Source: Pygmaiobacter massiliensis
GTDB taxonomy: Bacteria > Bacillota > Clostridia > Oscillospirales > Ruminococcaceae
NCBI RefSeq assembly: GCF_900199435.1
Contig: NZ_OAML01000003.1
Coordinates: 1,257,166-1,321,165 of the forward strand
Direction of reading: 5' to 3'
DNA length: 64,000 nucleotides
Shown: one piece after another, positions 36,016 to 49,231 of the stretch
Layout of the letters: every line of letters begins with the position of its first letter
How positions within the stretch are numbered: position 1 is the stretch's first letter
The notes under the pieces: model-generated
Seen by the model: the letters and a program-made list of their open reading frames with translations, nothing else
The model's database searches: none
Told to the model about the DNA's origin: nothing
Program-made: the position numbers and the translations under genes

Positions 36016-36423
36016 ATGAACCTTACTGAAAAAGCCGCATATCTGAAAGGCCTCATGGAGGGCTTGGAGCTCGACGCTTCCAAAAAGGAAGTCAAAGTTT
36101 TGAACGCAATGTACGATATGCTTGAGGAGCTGGCACAGACTGTGGCAGATCTTGATGAAGATGTTGACCAGGTCTATGATGAGCTCGACGCAATCGATGA
36201 GGATCTCACCGATATCGAGAACGTTATCTTTGATGATGACGAGTGCGACGAGGATTGCGATTGCTGCGGTGGTGAAGAGTACACCATCACCTGCCCGGCT
36301 TGCGGCGAGACCGTTACCGTTGACGAAGATACTCTTCTCAGCGAAGATCTGTCCTGCCCTGCTTGCGGCGAGAGCTTCGAAATCGACTTTGACGATGAGG
36401 AAGAAGGAGAGGATAAGGAATAA
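36016..36423 (+). CDS. Acidic coiled-coil / zinc-ribbon protein (CD1247-N-like)
   Basis: The 135-residue product is strongly acidic. Residues 1 to about 75 form a probable alpha-helical or coiled-coil region (LTEKAAYLKGLMEGLELD; LDEDVDQVYDELDAIDEDL). A D/E/C-rich linker with CDEDCDCCGG follows. Then a zinc ribbon CPACGETVTVDEDTLLSEDL...CPACGES supplies four Cys ligands. The tail DDEEEGEDKE is acidic. Similar proteins beside efp occur in Clostridia, where the N-terminal part is called CD1247-like; function is unknown. Transcription appears to continue from efp and ends at the terminator at 36477. Confidence 0.8.
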   Translation: MNLTEKAAYLKGLMEGLELDASKKEVKVLNAMYDMLEELAQTVADLDEDVDQVYDELDAIDEDLTDIENVIFDDDECDEDCDCCGGEEYTITCPACGETVTVDEDTLLSEDLSCPACGESFEIDFDDEEEGEDKE

Positions 36424-36476
36424 TCCTATCCTTACTCTTGCAGCTACAAAGGCATGGCCTAACAGTTGATCTATTA

Positions 36477-36510
36477 AACACCGCAGAGATTTACTCTGCG
36501 GTGTTTTTTA
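36477..36510 (+). terminator. Rho-independent terminator of the efp operon
   Basis: A perfect 12-bp stem AACACCGCAGAG / CTCTGCGGTGTT with a 5-base loop is followed by a T run. Confidence 0.93.
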
Positions 36511-36965
36511 ATGCTGATACGAAACTCAAGAGGGTAAAGATAAACCAAGCAGCGCACTAATGAAGAAACGTTTGTGTAAAAGTGGAGCGAAGAATTCAAA
36601 AAAACAAGTTTTTTGGTGCTGAATCTGAGAAAGATTCAGTGCGCACTTTTTCAGAAAATGTATTTTGAGCACTTCGTGTGCGCTTTTTTCACACGCAGGT
36701 TCCTGCCGCAAAAATTGATGTTTGTTCAGTAGGCGTTAAAATAGCGTAATAATGAAGGTCGTAAAAACAATTTAAGCAAAAAATTCGCAAAATCACGGCA
36801 TAAGAAAGCCCGAAAACAGCTAGAATATCAGATAAAAACAGTAGATATATACCTTGAAAGCACCGAAAAATGGCATCAAAACGCTGTATTTAGGGGTAAA
36901 ACAGACTAAGGGAAGGAATATCTATAAAAAACTTGCATTTTTGCAAAAAAACTTGAAAAAAGGTG
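36511..36965 (+). other. AT-rich region upstream of the rRNA promoters
   Basis: About 455 bases without a credible gene. Terminator-like structures occur at 36619-36639 (CTGAATCT/AGATTCAG with a nearby T run at 36647) and 36668-36687 (GCAC-TTC-GTG ... GCGCTTTTTT). The last 150 bases are very A-rich, like an UP-element or insulating spacer in front of P1. Confidence 0.4.
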
Positions 36966-36994
36966 TTGACTTTAAGATGGTGGCATGGTATTAT
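36966..36994 (+). promoter_or_regulatory. rRNA promoter P1
   Basis: TTGACT (36966-36971) and TATTAT (36989-36994) are 17 bases apart, preceded by A-tracts. Confidence 0.75.
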
Positions 36995-37102
36995 ATATGA
37001 GCTGCTCCGGTGAGCGGCTGACACGAAAGGCGAGCGGGCCTGGAGGAAAAACGAAGTAAAGAAACGAGCCTAGCGGCTTCGAAAAAAACTTCAAAAAACC
37101 TC

Positions 37103-37131
37103 TTGACAAAGCGAAATCAATCGTGTATAAT
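37103..37131 (+). promoter_or_regulatory. rRNA promoter P2
   Basis: Full consensus TTGACA (37103-37108) and TATAAT (37126-37131) have a 17-base spacer. It lies about 225 bases before the 16S 5' end and 137 bases after P1. Confidence 0.9.
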
Positions 37132-37356
37132 TAATTCTTGCAACCCGCCGAAACGGCGGCGAGCGAAAAAGGCCGAAAGGCTGCAGGACCTTGAAAATTA
37201 AACAATATGAACGAAGCTTAAACGGAACCCTTGAGCTGCTAGGAAAGCAGCTCGTTAATATAAAATTCCTATTTAAGTAATTCATTTTAAGGACGCAAGC
37301 GATTGCGTACTGAGTGAAGAGCGATCTAATTCAGATTCATCTGATTTTGATATCAT

Positions 37357-38889
<1,533 letters not shown>

Positions 38890-39011
38890 AGTCAGGCAAG
38901 CACGAACACTTAGGTGATCGATGCTTGGTACAGGGTTTCGTAAGAGTTTCTAATTCATATTGTTTAATTTTGAAGGCCTTGCCTTCAAAGCATTTAGCGA
39001 CCGCTATGTAT

Positions 39012-39087
39012 GGGGGTGTAGCTCAGCTGGGAGAGCACCTGCCTTGCACGCAGGGGGTCAAGAGTTCGAACCTCTTCATCTCCACCA
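39012..39087 (+). tRNA. tRNA-Ala (TGC)
   Basis: A 76-base cloverleaf in the 16S-23S spacer: acceptor GGGGGTG pairs with CATCTCC, the anticodon loop contains TGC, the T arm has GTTCGAACC, and CCA is encoded. Confidence 0.96.
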
Positions 39088-39092
39088 AATGT

Positions 39093-39169
<77 letters not shown>

Positions 39170-39371
39170 CGTTTCGAAAGAAACGATATAGCGAGAAGCG
39201 AAAATGCAAATGTACCTTGAAAACTGAACATTGATAACTGCGTAAAAACTACAAAGATGAAGTATTTACTCCCAAGTGAGTACTTCACAAAATTTAGATT
39301 TGATTAAAATCTACAATTTCGTAAAAATTCTTTTAGTTGGCAAATGGAGAATCAAAATAGCAAAAGAAAAC

Positions 39372-42211
<2,840 letters not shown>

Positions 42212-42335
42212 ATCTTTTGTCAGGTTCTACATTTGTCAACGCAGTAAATCAATGTTTAGTTTTGAGGGTACAAACCCTTTAAAAGAAAAAGAATATGTGT
42301 AAGGCTAGGCTCGAAGCAAAGTTCTGAGCATATGT

Positions 42336-42453
<118 letters not shown>

Positions 42454-42468
42454 CTTTTTCTTTTTTAT

Positions 42469-42543
42469 GGCCCGTTGGTCAAGCGGTCAAGACGGCGGCC
42501 TCTCACGCCGCAAACGGGAGTTCGATTCTCCCACGGGTCACCA
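42469..42543 (+). tRNA. tRNA-Glu (CTC)
   Basis: A 75-base cloverleaf: acceptor GGCCCGT pairs with ACGGGTC, anticodon CTC in CCTCTCACG, T loop GTTCGATTC, encoded CCA. It lies 15 bases after 5S rRNA and belongs to the rRNA transcript. Confidence 0.95.
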
Positions 42544-42548
42544 ATTAT

Positions 42549-42624
42549 TCCTCCTTAGCTCAGTCGGTAGAGCATGCGGCTGTTAACCGCAGGGTCGTTG
42601 GTTCGAGTCCAACAGGGGGAGCCA
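42549..42624 (+). tRNA. tRNA-Asn (GTT)
   Basis: A 76-base cloverleaf: acceptor TCCTCCT pairs with AGGGGGA, anticodon GTT in CTGTTAAC, T loop GTTCGAGTC, discriminator G and encoded CCA. Confidence 0.95.
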
Positions 42625-42626
42625 AA

Positions 42627-42667
42627 AAGCAGTGCACTCAAAAGAGTGCACTGCTTTCTTTTTATTG
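42627..42667 (+). terminator. Terminator of the rRNA-tRNA operon
   Basis: A perfect 13-bp stem AAGCAGTGCACTC / GAGTGCACTGCTT with an AAAA loop is followed by TCTTTTTATT. Confidence 0.93.
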
Positions 42668-42845
42668 TTTTAGACAGAGAAATCTACTTCACTCTAAAAA
42701 ATGGCGACAACTTAAAGTTGCCGCCGAATCAGCATATAAGTGCGATAAAATCCTTAAAAAACAAGTTTTATCAGACATAAAATGAAAAGTCTACTTAATC
42801 ACATGGAAACTCACTTTTAAGCGATAGGGGAGGGTGCACAGAAAG

Positions 42846-43499
42846 CTACTTCTTTATCTTTACGCCCCATAAAGTGATTAAGTCAGCTGCTTGCAGTGCA
42901 TTAATTTCACAATCTTTTAGCTCCGCCCCAGAGGCAGAAACGATAGGTGCGGCTAATTCGCTACAAGAAAAATCCATTCCGGCCAGAGCTGTTTGAAAAA
43001 AGTTGTTTCGCACAAAGCGGCACTTTAAGTTTTGCACTTTTTTCAAGTTTGCTTCAGACCAAGATACGTTAGAAAAGTTGCTGTCATCCATTATAATATC
43101 GGTCATTTTGGCACCATCAAGGTAAGCAAGTTCAAAACTAGTCCCCTGTATCAGTACTGATTTCCATCGGGTATCTTGCATTTGGGCACCTATGTACTTG
43201 CAGCGCAAAAACTGGCACCGTTCAAAATAAGCATCTGTAAAAGTGCTGTTGGAGAAATCACAATTTTCGAAGCAAACATCAATAAAGGTGGCATGGGAAA
43301 ATCGACAGGCAGAAAAGGTGCAGTTTTCAAACCTGCTTGCTCTGATTTCGAGCGCAGAAAAATCAAAACGATTTTCTTGGGCATGATCGATCAACAGTTG
43401 AGAGAGCGTAGATTCTTCTGCAAGCGCCCGCTCTGATAAATCTGAAAGTTGAGAACACCGAACCAATGAACTTGGCATACGGGGAGGATAAATTGGCAT
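42846..43499 (-). CDS. Pentapeptide-repeat protein
   Basis: The 217-residue minus-strand product consists largely of A(D/N)LxX-type pentapeptide repeats from about residue 45 to 205: FDFSALEIRASRFENCTFSA, CRFSHATFIDVCFENCDFSN, STFTDAYFERC, and similar. Such repeats fold as a right-handed quadrilateral beta-helix; some relatives protect DNA gyrase from quinolones, but most have no known role, and nothing here identifies one. AAGGGG lies 8 bases before its ATG. It stands alone, convergent with the rRNA operon. The DNA seems lower in G+C than neighbours by eye. The 320-base gap upstream (43500-43819) holds the next gene's promoter and no other credible gene. Confidence 0.88.
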   Translation of the reverse strand: MPIYPPRMPSSLVRCSQLSDLSERALAEESTLSQLLIDHAQENRFDFSALEIRASRFENCTFSACRFSHATFIDVCFENCDFSNSTFTDAYFERCQFLRCKYIGAQMQDTRWKSVLIQGTSFELAYLDGAKMTDIIMDDSNFSNVSWSEANLKKVQNLKCRFVRNNFFQTALAGMDFSCSELAAPIVSASGAELKDCEINALQAADLITLWGVKIKK

Positions 43500-43738
43500 A
43501 AAAAAGACCCCTTGTAAAAATTAAAGCGAAAAGCTGTTTTATAATCAGGCGATATTACCTCTATTTTAAGATAAAGATTTGCTAAAGTAAAGAAAAGTAG
43601 GCGAAGAACAAAAAAGAAGCTTTGGCAAAACCACGAAAAAAAGCGCGCTCCTTAGGCAACCTGAATAAGTTCTACACTTGCCTACAGAAAACAACGCAGA
43701 ATAACACAAACTCGCTAGCTGCCAGCTAAGCTCGTCTA

Positions 43739-43767
43739 TTGACGCGAGCCCGTTTGTGGGGTATACT
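43739..43767 (+). promoter_or_regulatory. SigA promoter of the hydroxyacid dehydrogenase gene
   Basis: TTGACG (43739-43744) and TATACT (43762-43767) are 17 bases apart, about 45 bases before the ribosome binding site. Confidence 0.8.
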
Positions 43768-43819
43768 TTGATAGAGAATGTATCTCCCATGCATCACTTT
43801 AATTTTGGAGGAAATTATC

Positions 43820-44758
43820 ATGAAATGCTTAATTATTGACGCAGTACACGAGTCCATTAGCGCGGAACTCGGCAAATTTATGCAGGTCGACACAAAAATG
43901 CTTCCCACCCAGGAAGAATTGAAAGCTTTGATCCCCGAATACGAAGTTCTGATTATGCGTGTGGATCCCAAAATCAACAAAGAGATTTTGGATGCAGCAA
44001 AAAATCTGAAGGTTATCGGCGTTTGCTCCGTTGGCCTGAACCACATCGATATGGATTATGCAAAAGAGAAAGGCATCCAGGTCTTTAACGCTCCCGGCCT
44101 CAACGCAAATGCTGTTGCAGAGCTGACCATTTCCAAAATGCTGGACCTTTCCCGCGATACCATGACTGCAAACAACGATGTTAAAGTAAAGCACGAGTGG
44201 GATAAATACAAATTTGTTGGCCGTGAGCTGCGTGGCCGCACCCTCGGCGTAATGGGCTTTGGCCGCATTGGCCGCCGTGTTGCAGAGCTGGGCCGTGCTT
44301 TTGGCATGACCATCGTTGCGTACGACCCGTTCCTGAAAGCAGAGGACTTTGAGAAAGAGAACGCAACCGGCATGACCGTTGAAGAGCTGCTCAAAGCATC
44401 TGACTATGTTTCGATCCATGTGCCCCTCACTCCGGAGACCAAAGATTTGATCTCTGCAAAGCAGATTGCTTTCATGAAAGATGATTGCATCGTGCTGAAC
44501 ATGAGCCGTGGCGGCATCGTCAACGAGAAAGACATGTACGAAGCACTGCAGGCAAACAAAATTGGCGGCTATGCTTCCGACGTTATGGAGAACGAACTTG
44601 CTGGCGGCGGTTTGACTGCTGGTGCAGGCTTTGCATCTCCCCTGTTTGAGTGCGACAAATTCATCGTCAGCCCGCACATCGGTGCTCAGACGGTTGATGC
44701 TTCTCGCGATATCGGCCAGCACATCATTGGCAAAGTGAAAGAGGCTCTTTCGCTGTAA
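43820..44758 (+). CDS. D-isomer-specific 2-hydroxyacid dehydrogenase
   Basis: The 312-residue product belongs to the family of D-lactate, phosphoglycerate and related dehydrogenases that reduce 2-oxoacids with NADH. The NAD-binding motif is GVMGFGRIGRRVAELGRAFG (about residues 143-162). Catalytic residues are the Arg of NMSRGGIVNE, a Glu downstream and the His of SPHIGAQT. It lacks the ACT domain of full-length SerA, so the substrate is open. I chose the ATG at 43820, 7 bases after TTGGAGGA; an upstream in-frame start would be inside the leader. It has its own promoter and terminator. Confidence 0.92.
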   Translation: MKCLIIDAVHESISAELGKFMQVDTKMLPTQEELKALIPEYEVLIMRVDPKINKEILDAAKNLKVIGVCSVGLNHIDMDYAKEKGIQVFNAPGLNANAVAELTISKMLDLSRDTMTANNDVKVKHEWDKYKFVGRELRGRTLGVMGFGRIGRRVAELGRAFGMTIVAYDPFLKAEDFEKENATGMTVEELLKASDYVSIHVPLTPETKDLISAKQIAFMKDDCIVLNMSRGGIVNEKDMYEALQANKIGGYASDVMENELAGGGLTAGAGFASPLFECDKFIVSPHIGAQTVDASRDIGQHIIGKVKEALSL

Positions 44759-44773
44759 TTTTAGCTTAATTTT

Positions 44774-44808
44774 AAACCGCGCAGAATTTCTGCGCGGTTT
44801 TTTCTTTT
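44774..44808 (+). terminator. Terminator after the dehydrogenase gene
   Basis: A perfect 12-bp stem AAACCGCGCAGA / TCTGCGCGGTTT is followed by TTTCTTTTT. Confidence 0.93.
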
Positions 44809-44949
44809 TGAATAATTTATTCTGCCCATGAAAACGGTGGGAAAAAGCTTTACACATCTGGAATCGGCAGAATACTACTTTAAAACTTGAGCATTTGCAC
44901 TTTATTCCGTTGCGGAGGAAAACACCCAAAAGCCCAGAAGCAAGACACA

Positions 44950-44978
44950 TTGACCTCAGATTAAGTGCACGGTACAAT
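44950..44978 (+). promoter_or_regulatory. SigA promoter of the epimerase gene
   Basis: TTGACC (44950-44955) and TACAAT (44973-44978) have a 17-base spacer, 46 bases before the ATG. Confidence 0.75.
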
Positions 44979-45024
44979 AAAGAAAACACTGGCTTAAATG
45001 TTGTGAGAAGATAGGGAGAATGTA

Positions 45025-46044
45025 ATGAAAATTTTATTGATTGGTGGTACTGGAATTATTAGCACAGAAGTCAGCCGTCAACTGGTGGCGGATAGCAACG
45101 AAGTTTATTTATTAAACCGTGGTAACCGACCACTGCCAGATGGTACTGTTGGTATTTGCTGTGACATCCACAATACCGAGCAAGTAGATCAAGCGTTAAA
45201 CCAGATGCAGTTTGACTGTGTGGCTGATTTTATTGCGTTTAATCAAGCAGATGTAAAGAGGGATCTTGCCTTATTTGCGCACCGCAGCAAACAATATATC
45301 TTTGTCAGCAGTGCATCTGCCTATGAAAAACCGCCGAAAAACTTTTTTATTACTGAAGAAACACCCCTTGCGAACCCATACTGGCAGTATAGCCGCGACA
45401 AAATAGAAGCAGAACAGTACCTGCGCGGATACAAAGTGTCGGGCGGCGCAGCCATTACGATTATACGCCCAAGCCATACTTATTCTGAGCGTAGCCTGCC
45501 GCTTGCCGTAAAGGGGGACCGCGGGCCCTGGAGCGTATTACAGCGCATTCAGCAAGGCAAGCCTGTACTGATTCATGGTGACGGCAGCAGCTTGTGGACA
45601 ATTACACATAGTAAAGATTTTGCGACAGGATTTGTAGGATTGGTAGGCAACCCGAACGCCTATGGCCAGACGCTCCAGATTACTTCTGGCGAAGCACTTA
45701 GCTGGAACCGGATTTACGAAATTATTGCAGATGAATTGGGAAGCGCGCTGCACCCCGTTTATGCAACGAGTGAATTTTTGGCACAGGCAGGCAAGCAGTA
45801 CGATTTTTACGGCAAGCTGTTGGGGGATAAAGCGCATTCTGTGCTGTTTGATACCGCTCGGCTCAAGCTGATAGTGCCGGACTATAGACCAGTGGTATCG
45901 GCAGAGGAAGGGCTGCGCCATAGTGTGCAGTATTTACTAGCACACCCGGAGCTTCAGCTGGAAGATCCAGAGTTCGACCAGTGGACTGACCGGGTGATTG
46001 CTGCGCAGCAGGCTGCGTTGACAGCAATGAATGAAAACAGCTAA
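45025..46044 (+). CDS. NAD-dependent epimerase/dehydratase-type SDR protein
   Basis: The 339-residue extended short-chain dehydrogenase has an N-terminal nucleotide-binding motif LIGGTGIISTEVSRQL (GGTGxxS variant of GxxGxxG), VSSASAYEKP, and the catalytic Tyr-Lys pair in YWQYSRDKIEAE (YxxxK). The substrate is likely a nucleotide sugar or related compound, but no neighbouring sugar pathway gene defines it. AGGGAGA is upstream of the ATG. It has its own promoter and converges on the Crp/Fnr gene at a bidirectional terminator. Confidence 0.85.
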   Translation: MKILLIGGTGIISTEVSRQLVADSNEVYLLNRGNRPLPDGTVGICCDIHNTEQVDQALNQMQFDCVADFIAFNQADVKRDLALFAHRSKQYIFVSSASAYEKPPKNFFITEETPLANPYWQYSRDKIEAEQYLRGYKVSGGAAITIIRPSHTYSERSLPLAVKGDRGPWSVLQRIQQGKPVLIHGDGSSLWTITHSKDFATGFVGLVGNPNAYGQTLQITSGEALSWNRIYEIIADELGSALHPVYATSEFLAQAGKQYDFYGKLLGDKAHSVLFDTARLKLIVPDYRPVVSAEEGLRHSVQYLLAHPELQLEDPEFDQWTDRVIAAQQAALTAMNENS

Positions 46045-46120
46045 TGATCTTTGTTGCGCCTAAAAAGCACAGCAAATAAAAGAAGTGAAAAGTTGGCACT
46101 ATTTTAGTGCTTTAAAACAA

Positions 46121-46168
46121 ACAAAGCCAGATATCTGATGGATGTATCAGATGTCTGGCTTTGTTTTG
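46121..46168. terminator. Bidirectional terminator between epimerase and Crp/Fnr genes
   Basis: ACAAAGCCAGATATCTGAT pairs with ATCAGATGTCTGGCTTTGT (one wobble). A-rich sequence precedes and T-rich sequence follows, so both converging transcripts can stop here. Confidence 0.88.
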
Positions 46169-46198
46169 GTCGTATTCTTTTTTGCAGCAAAAACAAGT

Positions 46199-46894
46199 TC
46201 AAAAAGCCCAAGTACTATCATACTGTTCCAACCAGCATTCGGATAAATGAAATTCATTTTTATGATAGGACAATAGCCCGTCTCGTTGCATCAAACTAAG
46301 CTCTTTGGAAAGTGCGCTTCGATCTACGCACAAAAATGAGGCTAACTCTTCGCGATTGAGCGAGATTGTAAAATTAAGAGTTTGGTGCGCCAGATACTGC
46401 TTGTAAAGATAAAGGGAAATGCGATCACGCACGCTGCCGCCCGATAGAATCGTGCTGCGCCGCGCGAAAGAGCGCGATTCACTGTTAATAATCGCAAGTA
46501 AATTCAGAAGCAAACGGCTATAGCCGTGCTCGCCCAAATAAAGCAGACGGCGGCAGTCAATATGGTAGACAAAACAGTCGGTATGGGCTCGTACGCTGTA
46601 AGTAAGCTGTTGCCCAGGGACTGCGGCAAAACTGGCACACAAAAGGTCATCGGGCGAAGCTTCTTCTTGCAGTAAAATGCGCTTACCACAAGGAATTGTT
46701 CGCTCAATGCGCAATTGCCCTTCTACCAACAAGCCTAAATTTGAGGCTTCATCCCCCTGACGGAAAATCAGTGTACCGCGGGGATGTGCGCGCATTTGTG
46801 GCTCGAGGAAATTCCAAACCAAAGCAAATTGTTCTTTGCTAAGGTTTTGGAATAAAGGATGTTCAATTAGGCGGGATTCATCAAAAATTCTCAT
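46199..46894 (-). CDS. Crp/Fnr-family transcriptional regulator
   Basis: The 231-residue product has an N-terminal cyclic-nucleotide-binding-like beta-roll (residues about 12-125; GTLIFRQGDEASNLGLLVEG) and a C-terminal winged helix-turn-helix (LNREELASFLCVDRSALSKE, about residues 172-192). The Arg/Ser-type cAMP-binding pocket is not obvious, and no N-terminal Cys cluster for an iron-sulfur cluster is seen, so the effector is unknown. Relatives regulate redox and nitrosative stress genes in anaerobes. The target may be the convergent epimerase or an unlinked operon. The ribosome binding site (AATTGAGAAAAAATG) is weak. Confidence 0.87.
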   Translation of the reverse strand: MRIFDESRLIEHPLFQNLSKEQFALVWNFLEPQMRAHPRGTLIFRQGDEASNLGLLVEGQLRIERTIPCGKRILLQEEASPDDLLCASFAAVPGQQLTYSVRAHTDCFVYHIDCRRLLYLGEHGYSRLLLNLLAIINSESRSFARRSTILSGGSVRDRISLYLYKQYLAHQTLNFTISLNREELASFLCVDRSALSKELSLMQRDGLLSYHKNEFHLSECWLEQYDSTWAF

Positions 46895-47154
46895 TTTTTC
46901 TCAATTTCGTGGCAAAAACAACAGAAAGTCTATTTAAATGATAATAAAATATAAGAGGAAAGTCAAGCGACTCTCCCAACTGAAACCACTTTACCCGAAA
47001 AAAATTGCCGAGAGGAGCGAAGAATCGCAGAAGAAGAAAATATACCAACAAGGATAATAAAACAAAAAATGAGAAACGAAATAAAAGCGCCGCCCTTGCT
47101 GAGTGCACAGCAAATGAGGACGACGTTTTTATTTTTTCCGGAGAAAGCTATAAC

Positions 47155-47183
47155 TTGTATCACTGCCGGAAATGGATTATACT
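47155..47183 (+). promoter_or_regulatory. Probable promoter of the glycosyltransferase gene
   Basis: TTGTAT (47155-47160) and TATACT (47178-47183) are 17 bases apart. The 362-base gap 46895-47256 holds this promoter, the upstream region of the Crp/Fnr gene and a small GAGCC/GGCTC hairpin; no gene was seen. Confidence 0.6.
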
Positions 47184-47256
47184 ATAAGCGATAACAAGCG
47201 GCATAAAAAGCCGTATAAGAGCCGGTCAAGCGGGCTCAAAGGAGTTTTGAAATATC

Positions 47257-48222
47257 ATGGATCAGCCCAAACTGTATATTGTAATTCCCTGCTATAACGA
47301 GCAGGAGGTTTTGCCAATCACAAGCGAGTTGTTTTTAGACAAGCTCCGCAGCCTTATCGCTCAAAAAAAAATCAATGAAGAAAGCCGGGTGCTGTTTGTC
47401 AACGACGGCAGTAAAGATGATACCTGGAACATTATTAAAGAGTTGTCCCACAAGGACGAACATTTCGAGGGCATTTGCCTCTCCCGCAACCGTGGCCATC
47501 AGAATGCCTTGCTGGGCGGCCTGATGTATGCAAAAGATCGGTGCGATGTCACCATATCAATTGACTGCGACGGACAGGACGACATCAACGCGATGGATGC
47601 AATGGTAGATGCTTACCTGGACGGCTGCGATGTGGTTTACGGGGTGCGCGCAAAACGCAGCACAGATACCTTCTTTAAGCGGTTTACCGCAGAGGGATTT
47701 TATCATTTGATGAACTGGCTCGGCGCAAATGTCGTCTTTAACCATGCCGACTACCGATTGATGAGCAGCCGCGCATTGCAGGAATTTTCCCAATTCAAAG
47801 AGGTTAATATTTTTTTGCGCGGCATGGTGCCGCTGGTCGGTTTTAAAAGCACCAGTGTGTATTACGATAGAGCCGAACGTATGGCGGGCGAGAGCCATTA
47901 TCCTTTAAAAAAAATGCTGGCACTTGCCTTTGACGGCATTACCAGCCTTTCGGTAAAGCCTATTCGTATCATTACCGGTATGGGCTTCTTGGTGTCGGTT
48001 ATTAGCTTTATCGGCGTGCTTTGGGCAATCCTAAGCAAACTGGTCGGTATTACGGTAGCAGGCTGGACCAGTATGGTCTGCGTCATCTGCTTTATGGGCG
48101 GCATTCAGTTGCTTTGCCTTGGTGTCATCGGCGAATATATCGGCAAGATTTATATGGAAACAAAGCAGCGGCCGCGCTACATTATCAGTGAAGCGACCGA
48201 AGAAGACAATAGGCCGGAATAA
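47257..48222 (+). CDS. GT2-family membrane glycosyltransferase (GtrB/DPM-like)
   Basis: The 321-residue protein is like polyprenyl-phosphate glycosyltransferases that load a sugar on undecaprenyl phosphate. The GT-A domain begins IVIPCYNEQEVLP, has VNDGSKDDTW near residue 50, and the metal/nucleotide motif SIDCDGQDDINAMDAM near 106. Two C-terminal transmembrane helices lie at about 240-262 and 268-291, followed by the usual EYIGKIYMETKQRPRYI tail. It may supply a sugar for a wall polymer ligated by the LCP proteins; that link is inference. AAAGGAG is 9-10 bases before the ATG. Confidence 0.9.
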   Translation: MDQPKLYIVIPCYNEQEVLPITSELFLDKLRSLIAQKKINEESRVLFVNDGSKDDTWNIIKELSHKDEHFEGICLSRNRGHQNALLGGLMYAKDRCDVTISIDCDGQDDINAMDAMVDAYLDGCDVVYGVRAKRSTDTFFKRFTAEGFYHLMNWLGANVVFNHADYRLMSSRALQEFSQFKEVNIFLRGMVPLVGFKSTSVYYDRAERMAGESHYPLKKMLALAFDGITSLSVKPIRIITGMGFLVSVISFIGVLWAILSKLVGITVAGWTSMVCVICFMGGIQLLCLGVIGEYIGKIYMETKQRPRYIISEATEEDNRPE

Positions 48223-48281
48223 AAAAGCCGGCCACCTCTGGCAAAAAAGTTTTTTTGCCCTCAGAAAGGAAACAATCTATT

Positions 48282-49190
48282 ATGAACTGGACAGACATTA
48301 AAATTACCGTGCCCAAAGCAGAGGCCGAAACCGCAGAGGCAATCGCGACCGGGATTTCGGGTGGCGGGATTTACATTGAAGATTACTCGGATCTCGAGCA
48401 GCAGGTCGAGGCAATTGCCCACATCGACCTGATTGAACAGGAGCTCATCGAAAAGGACCGCAGCATCGTGGCTGTCCATCTCTATCTTTCACCGGACGAA
48501 AACCCTGCGGAAGTGGTAGAACTGCTCAAAGAGCGGCTGCAAAAAGCCGAGCTGCATAGTACGCTGGAAATCAGCGGTGTGGCAGAAGAGGACTGGGCCA
48601 ACGGCTGGAAGGCTTTTTATCATGCAATGACGCTCGGCAACCGACTGGCTATCTGCCCGTCATGGGAAACCATCGACACCGACCGTGTTGTGCTGAAACT
48701 TGACCCCGGCATGGCCTTTGGCACCGGCACCCATGAAACAACCTCCCTTTGCCTTGAAGCGCTTGACGAGTTTGTACAGGGTGGCGAGCGGATGCTCGAC
48801 ATCGGCACAGGCAGCGGTGTTCTGGCAATTGGCGCGCTGCTGCTGGGTGCAGCCTCTGCAGAGGGTGTAGACATTGATGAAATGTGCGTGCGCACCGCCG
48901 CCGAAAACGCTGCCCTCAACGGGGTAGACAGTCGCTTTATTGCAAAGGCAGGTAACCTGTCTGACAAAGCAAGTGGCACTTATAACATTATCACGGCCAA
49001 CATTGTCGCCAATGCCATCATCAGCCTTTCGCCCGCAGTAAAACCGTTGCTCGCAGAGGGTGGCTTATTTATTGCAAGCGGCATTATTGACGAGCGTGAG
49101 CAAGAGGTCGCAGCAGCCATTGAGGCAGCAGGGCTGAAAGTACAGGAAATCCGCCGTAAGAATGGCTGGGTCTGCATTTTGGCGCGCTAG
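48282..49190 (+). CDS. prmA: Ribosomal protein L11 methyltransferase
   Basis: PrmA trimethylates L11. The 302-residue product has an N-terminal substrate-binding domain (MNWTDIKITVPKAEAETAEA), EEDWANGWKAFYH, the invariant LDPGMAFGTGTHETTSLCLE and SAM motif LDIGTGSGVLAIGALLLGA, and the NIVANAIISLSPAV (NILANP-like) catalytic segment. I chose the ATG at 48282, 11 bases after AGAAAGGA. rsmE follows 41 bases later; prmA-rsmE is a conserved pair. Confidence 0.95.
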   Translation: MNWTDIKITVPKAEAETAEAIATGISGGGIYIEDYSDLEQQVEAIAHIDLIEQELIEKDRSIVAVHLYLSPDENPAEVVELLKERLQKAELHSTLEISGVAEEDWANGWKAFYHAMTLGNRLAICPSWETIDTDRVVLKLDPGMAFGTGTHETTSLCLEALDEFVQGGERMLDIGTGSGVLAIGALLLGAASAEGVDIDEMCVRTAAENAALNGVDSRFIAKAGNLSDKASGTYNIITANIVANAIISLSPAVKPLLAEGGLFIASGIIDEREQEVAAAIEAAGLKVQEIRRKNGWVCILAR

Positions 49191-49231
49191 TTATATTTCG
49201 CTATCTACGTTTTAATGAGGGAGAACCGATT

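Noticed and set aside
42469-42660. Integration (attachment) site at the tRNA-Asn gene
   Set aside because: The tRNA genes are intact, followed at once by the operon terminator, and no integrase or repeated tRNA end was seen nearby.
43829-44989. 386-codon minus-strand frame opposite the hydroxyacid dehydrogenase
   Set aside because: The plus-strand dehydrogenase has intact motifs, promoter and terminator; the minus frame is Cys/His-rich noise.
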